From Ptiloglossa arizonensis (taxonomy: Eukaryota; Arthropoda; Insecta; Hymenoptera; Colletidae), in the NCBI RefSeq assembly GCF_051014685.1, contig NW_027479023.1:62001-126000 (forward strand): 64,000 nucleotides of DNA. Reading direction: 5' to 3'. A program made the translations under genes and the position numbers. Positions 1-13,096 of the stretch are shown here, one piece after another; within the stretch, counting starts at the first letter, position 1, and each line of letters begins with the position of its first letter. The notes beneath the pieces are model-generated. The model saw only the letters and a list, made by a program, of their open reading frames with translations, did no database searches and was not told where the DNA came from.

Positions 1-3000
1 CTAGTTATTCGTTTCGAGCCTCAGAACTGGAAAATTTTGAGTTTCTCAAGCGTTTCTTACCTCCAAACTGCCACATCTCGCGAACGGATTGACCAATCCG
101 CAAAATTTCTGTTGCATCTGAAAGTAGAAACTCTCCCGATTACAACGGTATGTGTAGTTTTCCCCTAGGCCGTTCCAGTTATTCGTTTCGAGCATCAGAA
201 CTGCGAAAATTTTGAGTTTCTCAAGCGTTTCTTACCTCCAAACTGGCATATCTCGCGACCGGATTGATCAATCCGCAAAATTTCGGTTGCATCTGAAAGT
301 AGAAACTCGCCCGATTACAACGGTATGCGCACTTTTCCCCTAGGCCGTTCTAGTTATTCGATTCGAGCATCAGAACTGCGAAAATTTTGAGTTTCTCAAG
401 CGTTTCTTACCTCCAAACTGCCACATCTCGCGAACGGATTGATCAATCCGCAAAATTTCTGTTGCATCTGAAAGTAGAAACTCGCCCGACTACAACGGTA
501 TGCGTTCTTCTCCCCTAGGCCGTTCTAGTCATTCGTTTCGAGCATCAGAACTGCGAAGATTTTGTGTTTCTCAAGCGTTTCTTACTTCCAAACTGCCATA
601 TCTCGCGAACGGATCGACCAATCCGCAAAATTTCTGTTGCATCTGAAAGTAGAAACTCGCCCGATTACATCGGTATGCGTACTTTTCCCCTAGGCCGTCC
701 TAGTCATTCGTTTCGAGCATCAGAACTGCGAAAATTTTGTGTTTCTCAAGCGTTCCTTACTTCCAAACTGCCATATCTCGCGAACGGATCGACCAATCCG
801 CAAAATTTCTGTTGCATCTGAAAGTAGAAACTCGCCCGATTACATCGGTATGCGTACTTTTCCCCTAGGCCGTTCTAGTTATTCGTTTCGAGCATCAGAA
901 CTGCGAAAATTTTGAGTTTCTCAAGCGTTTCTTACCTCCAAACTGCCACATCTCGCGAACGCATTTGACCAATCCGCAAAATTTCTGTTGCATCTGAAAG
1001 TAGAAACTCGCCCGATTACAACGGTATGTGTTGTCTTCCCCTAGGCCGTTCCAGTTATTCGTTTCGAGCATCAGAACTGCGAAAATTTTGAGTTTCTCAA
1101 GCGTTTCTTACCTCCAAACTGCCATATCTCGAGAACGGATTGACCAATCCCCAAAATTTCGGTTGCATCTGAAAGTAGAAACTCGCCCGATTACAACGGT
1201 AGGTGTAGTTTTCCCCTAGGCCGTTCTAGTTATTCGTTTCGAGCATCAGAACTGCGAAAATTTTGAGTTTCTCAAGCGTTTCTTACCTCCAAACTGGCAT
1301 ATCTCGCGACCGGATTGATCAATCCGCAAAATTTCTGTTGCATCTGAAAGTAGAAACTCACCCGACTACAACGGTATGCGTTCTTCTCCCCTAGGCCGTT
1401 CTAGTCATTCGTTTCGAGCATCAGAACTGCGAAAATTTTGTGTTTCTCAAGCGTTTCTTACTTCCAAACTGCCATATCTCGCGAACGGATCGACCAATCC
1501 GCAAAATTTCTGTTGCATCTGAAAGTAGAAACTCGCCCAATTACATCGGAATGCGTACTTTTCCCCTAGGCCGTTCTAGTTATTCGTTTCGAGCATCAGA
1601 ACTGCGAAAATTTTGAGTTTCTCAAGCGTTTCTTACTTCCAAACTGCCACATCTCGCGAACGGATTTGACCAATCCCCAAAATTTCTGTTGCATCTGAAA
1701 GTAGAAACTCGCCCGATTACAACGGTATGTGTAGTTTTCCCCTAGGCCGTTCCAGTTATTCGTTTCGAGCATCAGAACTGCGAAAATTTTGAGTTTCTCA
1801 AGCGTTTCTTACCTCCAAACTGCCATATCTCGCGAACGGATTGACCAATCCGCAAAATTTCGGTTGCATCTGAAAGTAGAAACTCGTCCGATTACAACGG
1901 TAGGTGTAGTTTTCCCCTAGGCCGTTCTAGTTATTCGTTTCGAGCACCAGAACTGCGAAAATTTTGAGTTTCTCAAGCGTTTCTTACCTCCAAACTGGCA
2001 TATCTCGCGACCGGATTGATCAATCCGCAAAATTTCGGTTGCATCTGAAAGTAGAAACTTGCCCGATTACAACGGTTTGCGCACTTTTCCCCTAGGCGGT
2101 TCTAGTTATTCGTTTCGAGCGTCAGAACTGCGAAAATTTTGAGTTTCTCAAGCGTTTCTTACCTCCAAACTGCCACATCTCGCGAACGGATTGACCAATC
2201 CGCAAAATTTCTGTTGCATCTGAAAGTAGAAACTCTCCCGATTACAACGGTATGTGTAGTTTTCCCCTAGGCCGTTCCAGTTATTCCTTTCGAGCATCAG
2301 AACTGCGAAAATTTTGAGTTTCTCAAGCGTTTCTTACCTCCAAACTGCCATATCTCGCGAACGGATTGACCAATCCGCATGATTTCTGTTGCATTTGAAA
2401 GTAGAAACTCGCCCGATTACAACGGTATGCGCACTCTTCCCCTGGGCCGTTCTAGTTATTCGTTTCGAGCATCAGAACTGCGTAAATTTTGAGTTTCTAA
2501 AGCGTTTATATCCAAACTGCCATATCTCGCGAACGGATTGATCAATCCGCAAAATTTATGTTGCATCTGAAAGTAGAAACTCGCCCGATTACATCGGTAT
2601 GCGTACTTTTCCCCTAGGCCGTCCTAGTTATTCGTTTCGAGCATCAGAACTGCGAAAATTTTGAGTTTCTCAAGCGTTTCTTACCTCCAAACTGCCACAT
2701 CTCGCGAACGGATTTGACCAATCCGCAAAATTTCTGTTGCATCTGAAAGCAGAAACTCGCCCGATTACAACGGTATGTGTAGTCTTCCCCTAGGCCGTTC
2801 CAGTTATTCGTTTCGAGCATCAGAACTGCGAAAATTTTGAGTTTCTCAAGAGTTTCTTACCTCCAAACTGCATATCTCGCGAACGGATTGACCAATCCGC
2901 AAAATTTCTGTTGCATTTGAAAGTAGAAACTCGCCCGATTACGACGGTATGCGCACTTTTCCCCTAGGCGGTTCTAGTTATTCGTTTCGAGCGTCAGAAC

Positions 3001-6000
3001 TGCGAAAATTTTGAGTTTCTCAAGCGTTTCTTACCTCCAAACTGCCACATCTCGCGAACGGATTGACCAATCCGCAAAATTTCTGTTGCATCTGAAAGTA
3101 GAAACTCTCCCGATTACAACGGTATGTGTAGCTTTCCCCTAGGCCGTTCTAGTTATTCGTTTCGAGCATCAGAACTGCGAAAATTTTGAGTTTCTCAAGC
3201 GTTTCTTACCTCCGGACTGCCATATCTCGCGAACGGATTGACCAATCCGCATGATTTCTGTTGCCTTTGAAAGTAGAAACTCGCCCGATTACAACGGTAT
3301 GCGCACTCTTCCCCTGGGCCGTTCTAGTTATTCGTTTCGAGCATCAGAACTGCGAAAATTTTGAGTTTCTCAAGCGTTTCTTACATCCAAACGGCCATAT
3401 CTCGCGAACGGATTGATCAATCCGCATGATTTCTGTTGCATCTGAAAGTAGAAACTAGCCCGCTTCAACGGTATGCGTACTTCTCCCCTAGGCCGTTCTA
3501 GTCATTCGTTTCGAGCATCAGAACTGCGAAAATTTTGAGTTTCTCAAGCGTTTCTTATCTCCAAACTGCCATATCTCGCGAACGGGTTGATCAATCCGCA
3601 AAGTTTCTGTTGCATCTGAAAGCAGAAACTCGCCCGATTACAACGGTATGCGCACTTCTCCCGTATGCGGTTCTAGTTATTCGTTTCGAGCATCAGAACT
3701 GCGAAAATTTTGAGTTTCTCGAGCGTTTCTTACCTCCAAACTGCCATATCGAGCGAACGGATTGACCTATCCGCAAAATGTCTGTTGCATCTGAATGTAG
3801 AAACTCGCCCGATTACAACGGTAGGTGTAGTTTTCCCCTAGGCCGTTCTAGTTATTCGTTTCGAGCATCAGAACTGCGAAAATTTTGAGTTTCTCAAGCG
3901 TTTCTTACTTCCAAACTGCCACATCTCGCGAACGGATCGACCAGTCGGCAAAATTTCTGTTGCATCTGAAAGTAGAAACTCGCCCGACTACAACGGTATG
4001 CGTACTTCTCCCCTAGGCCGTTCTAGTCATTCGTTTCGAGCATCAGAACTGCGAAAATTTTGAGTTTCTCAAGCGTTTCTTACTTCCAAACTGCCATATC
4101 TCGCGAACGGATCGACCAATCCGCAAAATTTCTGTTGCATCTGAAAGTAGAAACTCGCCCGATTACATCGGTATGCGTACTTTTCCCCTAGGCCGTTCTA
4201 GTTATTCGTTTCGAGCATAAGAACTGCGAAAATTTTGAGTTTCTCAAGCGTTTCTTACCTCCAAACTGCCATATCTCGCGAACGGATTGACCAATCCGCA
4301 AAATTTCGGTTGCACCTGAAAGTAGAAACTCGCCCGATTACAACGGTAGGTGTAGTTTTCCCCTAGGCCGTTCTAGTTATTGGTTTCGAGCATCAGAACT
4401 GCGAAAATTTTGAGTTTCTCAAGCGTTTCTTACTTCCAAACTGCCACATTTCGCGAACGGATCGACCAATCCGCAAAATTTCTGTTGCATCTGAAAGTAG
4501 AAACTCGCCAGACTACAACGGTATGCGTACTTCTCCCCTAGGCCGTTCTAGTCATTCGTTTCAAGCATCAGAACTGCGAAAATTTTGAGTTTCTCAAGCG
4601 TTTCTTACCTCCAAACTGCCATATCTCGCGAACGGATCGACCAATCCGCAAAATTTCTGTTGCATCTGAAAGTAGAAACTCGCCCGATTACATCGGAATG
4701 CGTACTTTTCCCCTAGGCCGTTCTAGTTATTCGTTTCGAGCATAAGAACTGCGAAAATTTTGAGTTTCTCAAGCGTTTCTTACCTCCAAACTGCCATATC
4801 TCGCGAACGGATTGACCAATCCGCAAAATTTCGGTTGCACCTGAAAGTAGAAACTCGCCCGATTACAACGGTAGGTGTAGTTTTCCCCTAGGCCGTTCTA
4901 GTTATTGGTTTCGAGCATCAGAACTGCGAAAATTTTGAGTTTCTCAAGCGTTTCTTACTTTCAAACTGCCACATTTCGCGAACGGATCGACCAATCCGCA
5001 AAATTTCTGTTGCATCTGAAAGTAGAAACTCGCCAGACTACAACGGTATGCGTACTTCTCCCCTAGGCCGTTCTAGTCATTCGTTTCAAGCATCAGAACT
5101 GCGAAAATTTTGAGTTTCTCAAGCGTTTCTTATCTCCAAACTGCCATATCTCGCGAACGGATTGATCAATCCGCAAAGTTTCTGTTGCATCTGAAAGTAG
5201 AAACTCGCCCGACTACAACGGTATGCGTTCTTCTCCCGTAGGCCGTTCTAGTCATTCGTTTCGAGCATCAGAACTGCGAAAATTTTGTGTTTCTCAAGCG
5301 TTTCTTACTTCCAAACTGCCATATCTCGCGAACGGATTGATCAATCCGCAAAATTTCTGTTGCATCTGAAAGTAGAAACTCGCCCGACTACAACGGTATG
5401 CGTTCTTCTCCCCTAGGCCGTTCTAGTCATTCGTTTCGAGCATCAGAACTGCGAAAATTTTGTGTTTCTCAAGCGTTTCTTGCTTCCAAACTGCCATATC
5501 TCGCGAACGGATCGACCAATCCGCAAAATTTCTGTTGCATCTGAAAGTAGAAACTCGCCCGATTACATCGGTATGCGTACTTTTCCCCTAGGCCGTTCTA
5601 GTTATTCGTTTCGAGCATCAGAACTGCGAAAATTTTGAGTTTCTCAAGCGTTTCTTACCTCCAAACTGCCACATCTCGCGAACGGATTTGACCAATCCGC
5701 AAAATTTCTGTTGCATCTGAAAGTAGAAACTCGCCCGATTACAACGGTATGTGTAGTCTTCCCCTAGGCCGTTCCAGTTATTCGTTTCGAGCATCAGGAC
5801 TGCGAAAATTTTGAGTTTCTCAAGCGTTTCTTACCTCCAAACTGCCATATCTCGCGAACGGATTGACCAATCCGCAAAATTTCGGTTGCATCTGAAAGTA
5901 GAAACTCGCCCGATTACAACGGTAGGTGTAGTTTTCCCCTAGGCCGTTCTAGTTATTCGTTTCGAGCATCAGAACTGCGAAAATTTTGAGTTTCTCAAGC

Positions 6001-7200
6001 GTTTCTTACCTCCAAACTGGCATATCTCGCGACCGGATTGATCAATCCGCAAAATTTCTGTTGCATCTGAAAGTAGAAACTCGCCCGACTACAACGGTAT
6101 GCGTTCTTCTCCCCTAGGCCGTTCTAGTCATTCGTTTCGAGCATCAGAACTGCGAAAATTTTGTGTTTCTCAAGCGTTTCTTACTTCCAAACTGCCATAT
6201 CTCGCGAACGGATCGACCAATCCGCAAAATTTCTGTTGCATCTGAAAGTAGAAACTCGCCCGATTACATCGGAATGCGTACTTTTCCCCTAGGCCGTTCT
6301 AGTTATTCGTTTCGAGCATCAGAACTGCGAAAATTTTGAGTTTCTCAAGCGTTTCTTACCTCCAAACTGCCACACCTCGCGAACGGATTTGACCAATCCC
6401 CAAAATTTCTGTTGCATCTGAAAGTAGAAACTCGCCCGATTACAACGGTATGTGTAGTTTTCCCCTAGGCCGTTCCAGTTATTCGTTTCGAGCATCAGAA
6501 CTGCGAAAATTTTGAGTTTCTCAAGCGTTTCTTACCTCCAAACTGCCATATCTCGCGAACGGATTGACCAATCCGCAAAATTTCGGTTGCATCTGAAAGT
6601 AGAAACTCGCCCGATTACAACGGTAGGTGTAGTTTTCCCCTAGGCCGTTCTAGTTATTCGTTTCGAGCATCAGAACTGCGAAAATTTTGAGTTTCTCAAG
6701 CGTTTCTTACCTCCAAACTGGCATATCTCGCGACCGGATTGATCAATCCGCAAAATTTCGGTTGCATCTGAAAGTAGAAACTCGCCCGATTACAACGGTA
6801 TGCGCACTTTTCCCCTAGGCCGTTCTAGTTATTCGTTTCGTGCATCAGAACTGCGAAAATTTTGAGTTTCTCAAGCGTTTCTTACCTCCAAACTGCCACA
6901 TCTCGAGAACGGATTGACCAATCCGCAAAATTTCTGTTGCATCTGAAAGTAGAAACTCTCCCGATTACAACGGTATGTGTAGTTTTCCCCTAGGCCGTTA
7001 CAGTTATTCGTTTCGAGCATCAGAACTGCGAAAATTTTGAGTTTCTCAAGCGTTTCTTACCTCCAAACTGCCATATCTCGCGAACGGATTGATCAATCCG
7101 CAAAATTTCTGTTGCATCTGAAAGTAGAAACTCGCCCGACTACAACGGTATGCGTTCTTCTCCCCTAGGCCGTTCTAGTCATTCGTTTCGAGCATCAGAA
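1..7200. repeat. Mixed-variant satellite with a long-range ~27-monomer repeat
   Basis: This stretch mixes tail classes GTGTAG, GCGCAC, GCGTTCTTC, GGTGTAG and CATCGG. The rare monomer GGCATATCTCGCGACCGG occurs near 245, 1293, 1997, 6018 and 6720. The order of variants around 841-2050 is repeated at about 5564-6775, an offset of about 4723-4725 bp or 27 monomers, with scattered substitutions. The block near 525-820 recurs near 7175-7450, 38 monomers (6650 bp) away. A 3-base loss occurs near 2500 (GCGTTTATATCC). No non-satellite sequence is seen. Confidence 0.75.
4196..5125. repeat. Tandem 3-monomer duplication
   Basis: The rare markers GCATAAGAACTG (4215 and 4740), CGGTTGCACCTG, TTATTGGTTTCG, CACATTTCGCG, CGCCAGACTAC and TTTCAAGCATC occur in the same order twice, offset by 525 bp, exactly three monomers. 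The second copy has CTTTCAAACTG where the first has CTTCCAAACTG, and it departs from the first near 5125. Relatives of the same marker set lie near 26620 and 41130-42010. Confidence 0.85.
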
Positions 7201-8091
7201 CTGCGAAGATTTTGTGTTTCTCAAGCGTTTCTTACTTCCAAACTGCCATATCTCGCGAACGGATCGACCAATCCGCAAAATTTCTGTTGCATCTGAAAGT
7301 AGAAACTCGCCCGATTACATCGGTATGCGTACATTTCCCCTAGGCCGTTCTAGTTATTCGTTTCGAGCATCAGAACTGCGAAAATTTTTGGTTTCTCAAG
7401 CGTTTCTTACCTCCAAACTACCACATCTCGCGAACGGATTTGACTAATCCGCAAAATTTCTGTTGCATCTGAAAGTAGAAACTCGCCCGATTACAACGGT
7501 ATGTGTAGTCTTCCCCTAAGCCGTTCCAGTTATTCGTTTCGAGCATCAGAACTGCGAAAATTTTGAGTTTCTCAAGAGTTTCTTACCTCCAAACTGCATA
7601 TCTCGCGAACGGATTGACCAATCCGCAAAATTTCTGTTGCATTTGAAAGTAGAAACTCGCCCGATTACGACGGTATGCGCACCTTTCCCCTAGGCCGTTC
7701 TAGTTATTCGTTTCGAGCATCAGAACTGCGAAAATTTTGAGTTTCTCAAGCGTTTCTTACCTCCAAACTGCCACATCTCGCGAACGGATTGACCAATCCG
7801 CAAAATTTCTGTTGCATCTGAAAGTAGAAACTCTCCCGATTACAACGGTATGTGTAGCTTTCCCCTAGGCCGTTCCAGTTATTCGTTTCGAGCATCAGAA
7901 CTGCGAAAATTTTGAGTTTCTCAAGCGTTTCTTACCTCCGGACTGCCATATCTCGCGAACGGATTGACCAATCCGCATGATTTCTGTTGCATTTGAAAGT
8001 AGAAACTCGCCCGATTACAACGGTATGCGCACTCTTCCCCTGGGCCGTTCTAGTTATTCGTTTCGAGCATCAGAACTGCGAAAATTTTGAG

Positions 8092-9300
8092 TTTCTCAAG
8101 CGTTTCTTACATCCAAACGGCCATATCTCGCGAACGGATTGACCAATCCGCATGACTTCTGTTGCATCTGAAAGTAGAAACTAGCCCGCTTCAACGGTAT
8201 GCGTACTTCTCCCCTAGGCCGTTCTAGTCATTCGTTTCGAGCATCAGAACTGCGAAAATTTTGAGTTTCCCAAGCGTTTCTTATCTCCAAACTGCCATAT
8301 CTCGCGAACGGGTTGATCAATCCGCAAAGTTTCTGTTGCATCTGAAAGTAGAAACTCGCCCGATTACAACGGTATGCGCACTTCTCCCGTATGCGGTTCT
8401 AGTTATTCGTTTCGAGCATCAGAACTGCGAAAATTTTGAGTTTCTCGAGCGTTTCTTACCTCCAAACTGCCATATCGAGCGAACGGATTGACCAATCCGC
8501 AAAATGTCTGTTGCATCTGAAAGTAGAAACTCGCCCGATTACAACGGTAGGTGTAGTTTTCCCCTAGGCCGTTCTAGTTATTCGTTTCGAGCATCAGAAC
8601 TGCTAAAATTTTGAGTTTCTCAAGCGTTTCTTACCTCCAAACTGCCACATCTCGCGAACGGATTTGACCAATCCGCAAAATTTCTGTTGCATCTGAAAGT
8701 AGAAACTCGCCCGATTACAACGGTATGTGTAGTTTTCCCCTAGGCCGTTCCAGTTATTCGTTTCGAGCATCAGAATTGCGAAAATTTTCAGTTTCTCAAG
8801 CGTTTCTTACATCCAAACGGCCATATCTCGCGAACGGATTGACCAATCCGCATGATTTCTGTTGCATCTGAAAGTAGAAACTAGCCCGATTCAACGGTAT
8901 GCGTACTTCTCCCCTAGGCCGTTCTAGTCATTCGTTTCGAGCATCAGAACTGCGAAAATTTTGAGTTTCTCAAGCGTTTCTTATCTCCAAACTGCCATAT
9001 CTCGCGAACGGGTTGATCAATCCGCAAAGTTTCTGTTGCATCTGAAAGTAGAAACTCGCCCGATTACAACGGTATGCGCACTTTTCCCGTGTGCGGTTCT
9101 AGTTATTCGTTTCGAGCATCAGAACTGCGAAAATTTTGAGTTTCTCGAGCGTTTCTTACCTCCAAACTGCCATATCGAGCGAACGGATTGACCTATCCGC
9201 AAAATGTCTGTTGCATCTGAAAGTAGAAACTCGCCCGATTACAACGGTAGGTGTAGTTTTCCCCTAGGCCGTTCTAGTTATTCGTTTCGAGCATCAGAAC
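8092..9300. repeat. Tandem 4-monomer duplication
   Basis: Two copies offset by 700 bp (four monomers). Each contains an ACATCCAAACGG monomer, an ACTAGCCCG 174-bp monomer, a GGGTTGATC monomer and a CTCGAG/ATCGAGCG monomer. Differences include GCATGACTTC versus GCATGATTTC, CTCCCGTATGCGG versus TTCCCGTGTGCGG, and GACCAATCC versus GACCTATCC. The copies part near 9300, where one has CTGCTAAAA and the other CTGCGAAAA. Confidence 0.8.
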
Positions 9301-10539
9301 TGCGAAAATTTTGAGTTTCTCAAGCGTTTCTTACTTCCAAGCTGCCACATCTCGCGAACGGATCGACCAGTCGGCAAAATTTCTGTTGCATCTGAAAGTA
9401 GAAACTCGCCCGACTACAACGGTATGCGTACTTCTCCCCTAGGCCGTTCTAGTCATTCGTTTCGAGCATCAGAACTGCGAAAATTTTGAGTTTCTCAAGC
9501 GTTTCTTACTTCTAAACTGCCACATCTCGCGAACGGATCGACCAATCCGCAAAATTTCTGTTGCATCTGAAAGTAGAAACTCGCCCGATTACATCGGTAT
9601 GCGTACTGTTCCCCTAGGCCGTTCTAGTTATTCGTTTCGAGCATCAGAACTGCGAAAATTTTGAGTTTCTCAAGCGTTTCTTACCTCCAAACTGCCACAT
9701 CTCGCGAACGGATTTGACCAATCCGCAAAATTTCTGTTGCATCTGAAAGTAGAAACTCGCCCGACTACAACGGTATGCGTACTTCTCCCCTAGGCCGTTC
9801 TAGTCATTCGTTTCGAGCATCAGAACTGCGAAGATTTTGTGTTTCTCAAGCGTTTCTTACTTCCAAACTGCCATATCTCGCGAACGGATCGACCAATCCG
9901 CAAAATTTCTGTTGCATCTGAAAGTAGAAACTCGCCCGATTACATCGGTATGCGTACTTTTCCCCTAGGCCGTTCTAGTTATTCGTTTCGAGCATCAGAA
10001 CTGCGAAAATTTTTGGTTTCTCAAGCGTTTCCTACATCCAAACTGCCACATCTCGCGAACGGATTTGACCAATCCGCAAAATTTCTGTTGCATCTGAAAG
10101 TAGAAACTCGCCCGATTACAACGTTATGTGTAGTCTTCCCCTAGGCCGTTCCAGTTATTCGTTTCGAGCATCTGAACTGCGAAAATTTTGAGTTTCTCAA
10201 GCGTTTCTTACCTCCAAACTGCATATCTCGCGAACGGATTGACCAATCCGCAAAATTTCTGTTGCATTTGAAAGTAGAAACTCGCCCGATTACGACGGTA
10301 TGCGCACTTTTCCCCTAGGCCGTTCTAGTTATTCGTTTCGAGCATCAGAACTGCGAAAATTTTGAGTTTCTCAAGCGTTTCTTACCTCCAAACTGCCACA
10401 TCTCGCGAACGGATTGACCAATCCGCAAAATTTCTGTTGCATCTGAAAGTAGAAACTCTCCCGATTACAACGGTATGTGTAGTTTTCCCCTAGGCCGTTC
10501 CAGTTATTCGTTTCGAGCATCAGAACTGCGAAAATTTTG

Positions 10540-12985
10540 AGTTTCTCAAGCGTTTCTTACCTCCAAACTGCCATATCTCGCGAACGGATTGATCAATCCG
10601 CAAAATTTCTGTTGCATCTGAAAGTAGAAACTCGCCCGACTACAACGGTATGAGTTCTTCTCCCCTAGGCCGTTCTAGTCATTCGTTTCGAGCATCAGAA
10701 CTGCGAAGATTTTGTGTTTCTCAAGCGTTTCTTACTTCCAAACTGCCATATCTCGCGAACGGATAGACCAATCCGCAAAATTTCTGTTGCATCTGAAAGT
10801 AGAAACTCGCCCGATTACATCGGTATGCGTACTTTTCCCCTAGGCCGTTCTAGTTATTCGTTTCGAGCATCAGAACTGCGAAAATTTTTGGTTTCTCAAG
10901 CGTTTCTTACATCCAAACTGCCACATCTCGCGAACGGATTTGACCAATCCGCAAAATTTCTGTTGCATCTGAAAGTAGAAACTCGCTCGATTACAACGGT
11001 ATGTGTAGTCTTCCCCTAGGCCGTTCCAGTTATTCGTTTCGAGCATCAGAACTGCGAAAATTTTGAGATTCTCAAGAGTTTCTTACCTCCAAACTGCATA
11101 TCTCGCGAACGGATTGACCAATCCGCAAAATTTCTCTTGCATTTGAAAGTAGAAACTCGCCCGATTACGACGGTATGCGCACTTTTCCCCTAGGCCGTTC
11201 TAGTTATTCGTTTCGAGCATCAGAACTGCGAAAATTTTGAGTTTCTCAAGCGTTTCTTACCTCCAAACTGCCACATCTCGCGAACGGATTGACCAATCCG
11301 CAAAATTTCTGTTGCATCTGAAAGTAGAAACTCTCCCGATTACAACGGTATGTGTAGCTTTCCCCTAGGCCGTTCCAGTTATTCGTTTCGAGCATCAGAA
11401 CTGCGAAAATTTTGAGTTTCTCAAGCGTTTCTTACCTCCGGACTGCCATATCTCGCGAACGGATTGACCAATCCGCATGATTTCTGTTGCATTTGAAAGT
11501 AGAAACTCGCCCGATTACAACGGTATGCGCACTCTTCCCCTGGGCCGTTCTAGTTATTCGTTTCGAGCATCAGAACTGCGAAAATTTTGAGTTTCTCAAG
11601 CGTTTCTTACATCCAAACGGCCATATCTCGCGAACGGATTGACCAATCCGCATGATTTCTGTTGCATCTGAAAGTAGAAACTAGCCCGCTTCAACGGTAT
11701 GCGTACTTCTCCCCTAGGCCGTTCTAGTCATTCGTTTCGAGCATCAGAACTGCGAAAATTTTGAGTTTCTCAAGCGTTTCTTACCTCCAAACTGCCATAT
11801 CTCGCGAACGGATTGATCAATCCGCAAAATTTCTGTTGCATCTGAAAGTAGAAACTCGCCCGACTACAACGGTATGCGTTCTTCTCCCCTAGGCCGTTCT
11901 AGTCATTCGTTTCGAGCATCAGAACTGCGAAGATTTTGTGTTTCTCAAGCGTTTCTTACTTCCAAACTGCCATATCTCGCGAACGGATAGACCAATCCGC
12001 AAAATTTCTGTTGCATCTGAAAGTAGAAACTCGCCCGATTACATCGGTATGCGTACTTTTCCCCTAGGCCGTTCTAGTTATTCGTTTCGATCATCAGAAC
12101 TGCGAAAATTTTTGGTTTCTCAAGCGTTTCTTACATCCAAACTGCCACATCTCGCGAACGGATTTGACCAATCCGCAAAATTTCTGTTGCATCTGAATGT
12201 AGAAACTCGCTCGATTACAACGGTATGTGTAGTCTTCCCCTAGGCCGTTCCAGTTATTCGTTTCGAGCATCAGAACTGCGAAAATTTTGAGTTTCTCAAG
12301 AGTTTCTTACCTCCAAACTGCATATCTCGCGAACGGATTGACCAATCCGCAAAATTTCTCTTGCATTTGAAAGTAGAAACTCGCCCGATTACGACGGTAT
12401 GCGCACTTTTCCCCTAGGCCGTTCTAGTTATTCGTTTCGAGCATCAGAACTGCGAAAATTTTGAGTTTCTCAAGCGTTTCTTACCTCCAAACTGCCACAT
12501 CTCGCGAACGGATTGACCAATCCGCAAAATTTCTGTTGCATCTGAAAGTAGAAACTCTCCCGATTACAACGGTATGTGTAGCTTTCCCCTAGGCCGTTCC
12601 AGTTATTCGTTTCGAGCATCAGAACTGCGAAAATTTTGAGTTTCTCAAGCGTTTCTTACCTCCGGACTGCCATATCTCGCGAACGGATTGACCAATCCGC
12701 ATGATTTCTGTTGCATTTGAAAGTAGAAACTCGCCCGATTACAACGGTATGCGCACTCTTCCCCTGGGCCGTTCTAGTTATTCGTTTCGAGCATCAGAAC
12801 TGCGAAAATTTTGAGTTTCTCAAGCGTTTCTTACATCCAAACGGCCATATCTCGCGAACGGATTGACCAATCCGCATGATTTCTGTTGCATCTGAAAGTA
12901 GAAACTAGCCCGCTTCAACGGTATGCGTACTTCTCCCCTAGGCCGTTCTAGTCATTCGTTTCGAGCATCAGAACTGCGAAAATTT
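10540..12985. repeat. Tandem 7-monomer duplication
   Basis: A seven-monomer block is repeated with an offset of 1224 bp. Diagnostic variants in order are GCGTTCTTC (GAGTTCTTC in copy 1), AAGATTTTGTG, GGATAGACC, TTTTTGGTTTC, CTCGCTCGATTAC, CTGCATATC, CTTGCATTTG, ACGACGG, CTCTCCCG, CTCCGGACTG and CTTCCCCTGGG. The second copy has a GATCATCAG substitution near 12090 and GAATGTAGAAAC near 12196. It leads directly into the 13-kb HOR, of which it looks like a precursor. Confidence 0.85.
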
Positions 12986-13096
12986 TGAGTTTCTCAAGCG
13001 TTTCTTATCTCCAAACTGCCATATCTCGCGAACGGGTTGATCAATCCGCAAAGTTTCTGTTGCATCTGAAAGTAGAAACTCGCCCGATTACAACGG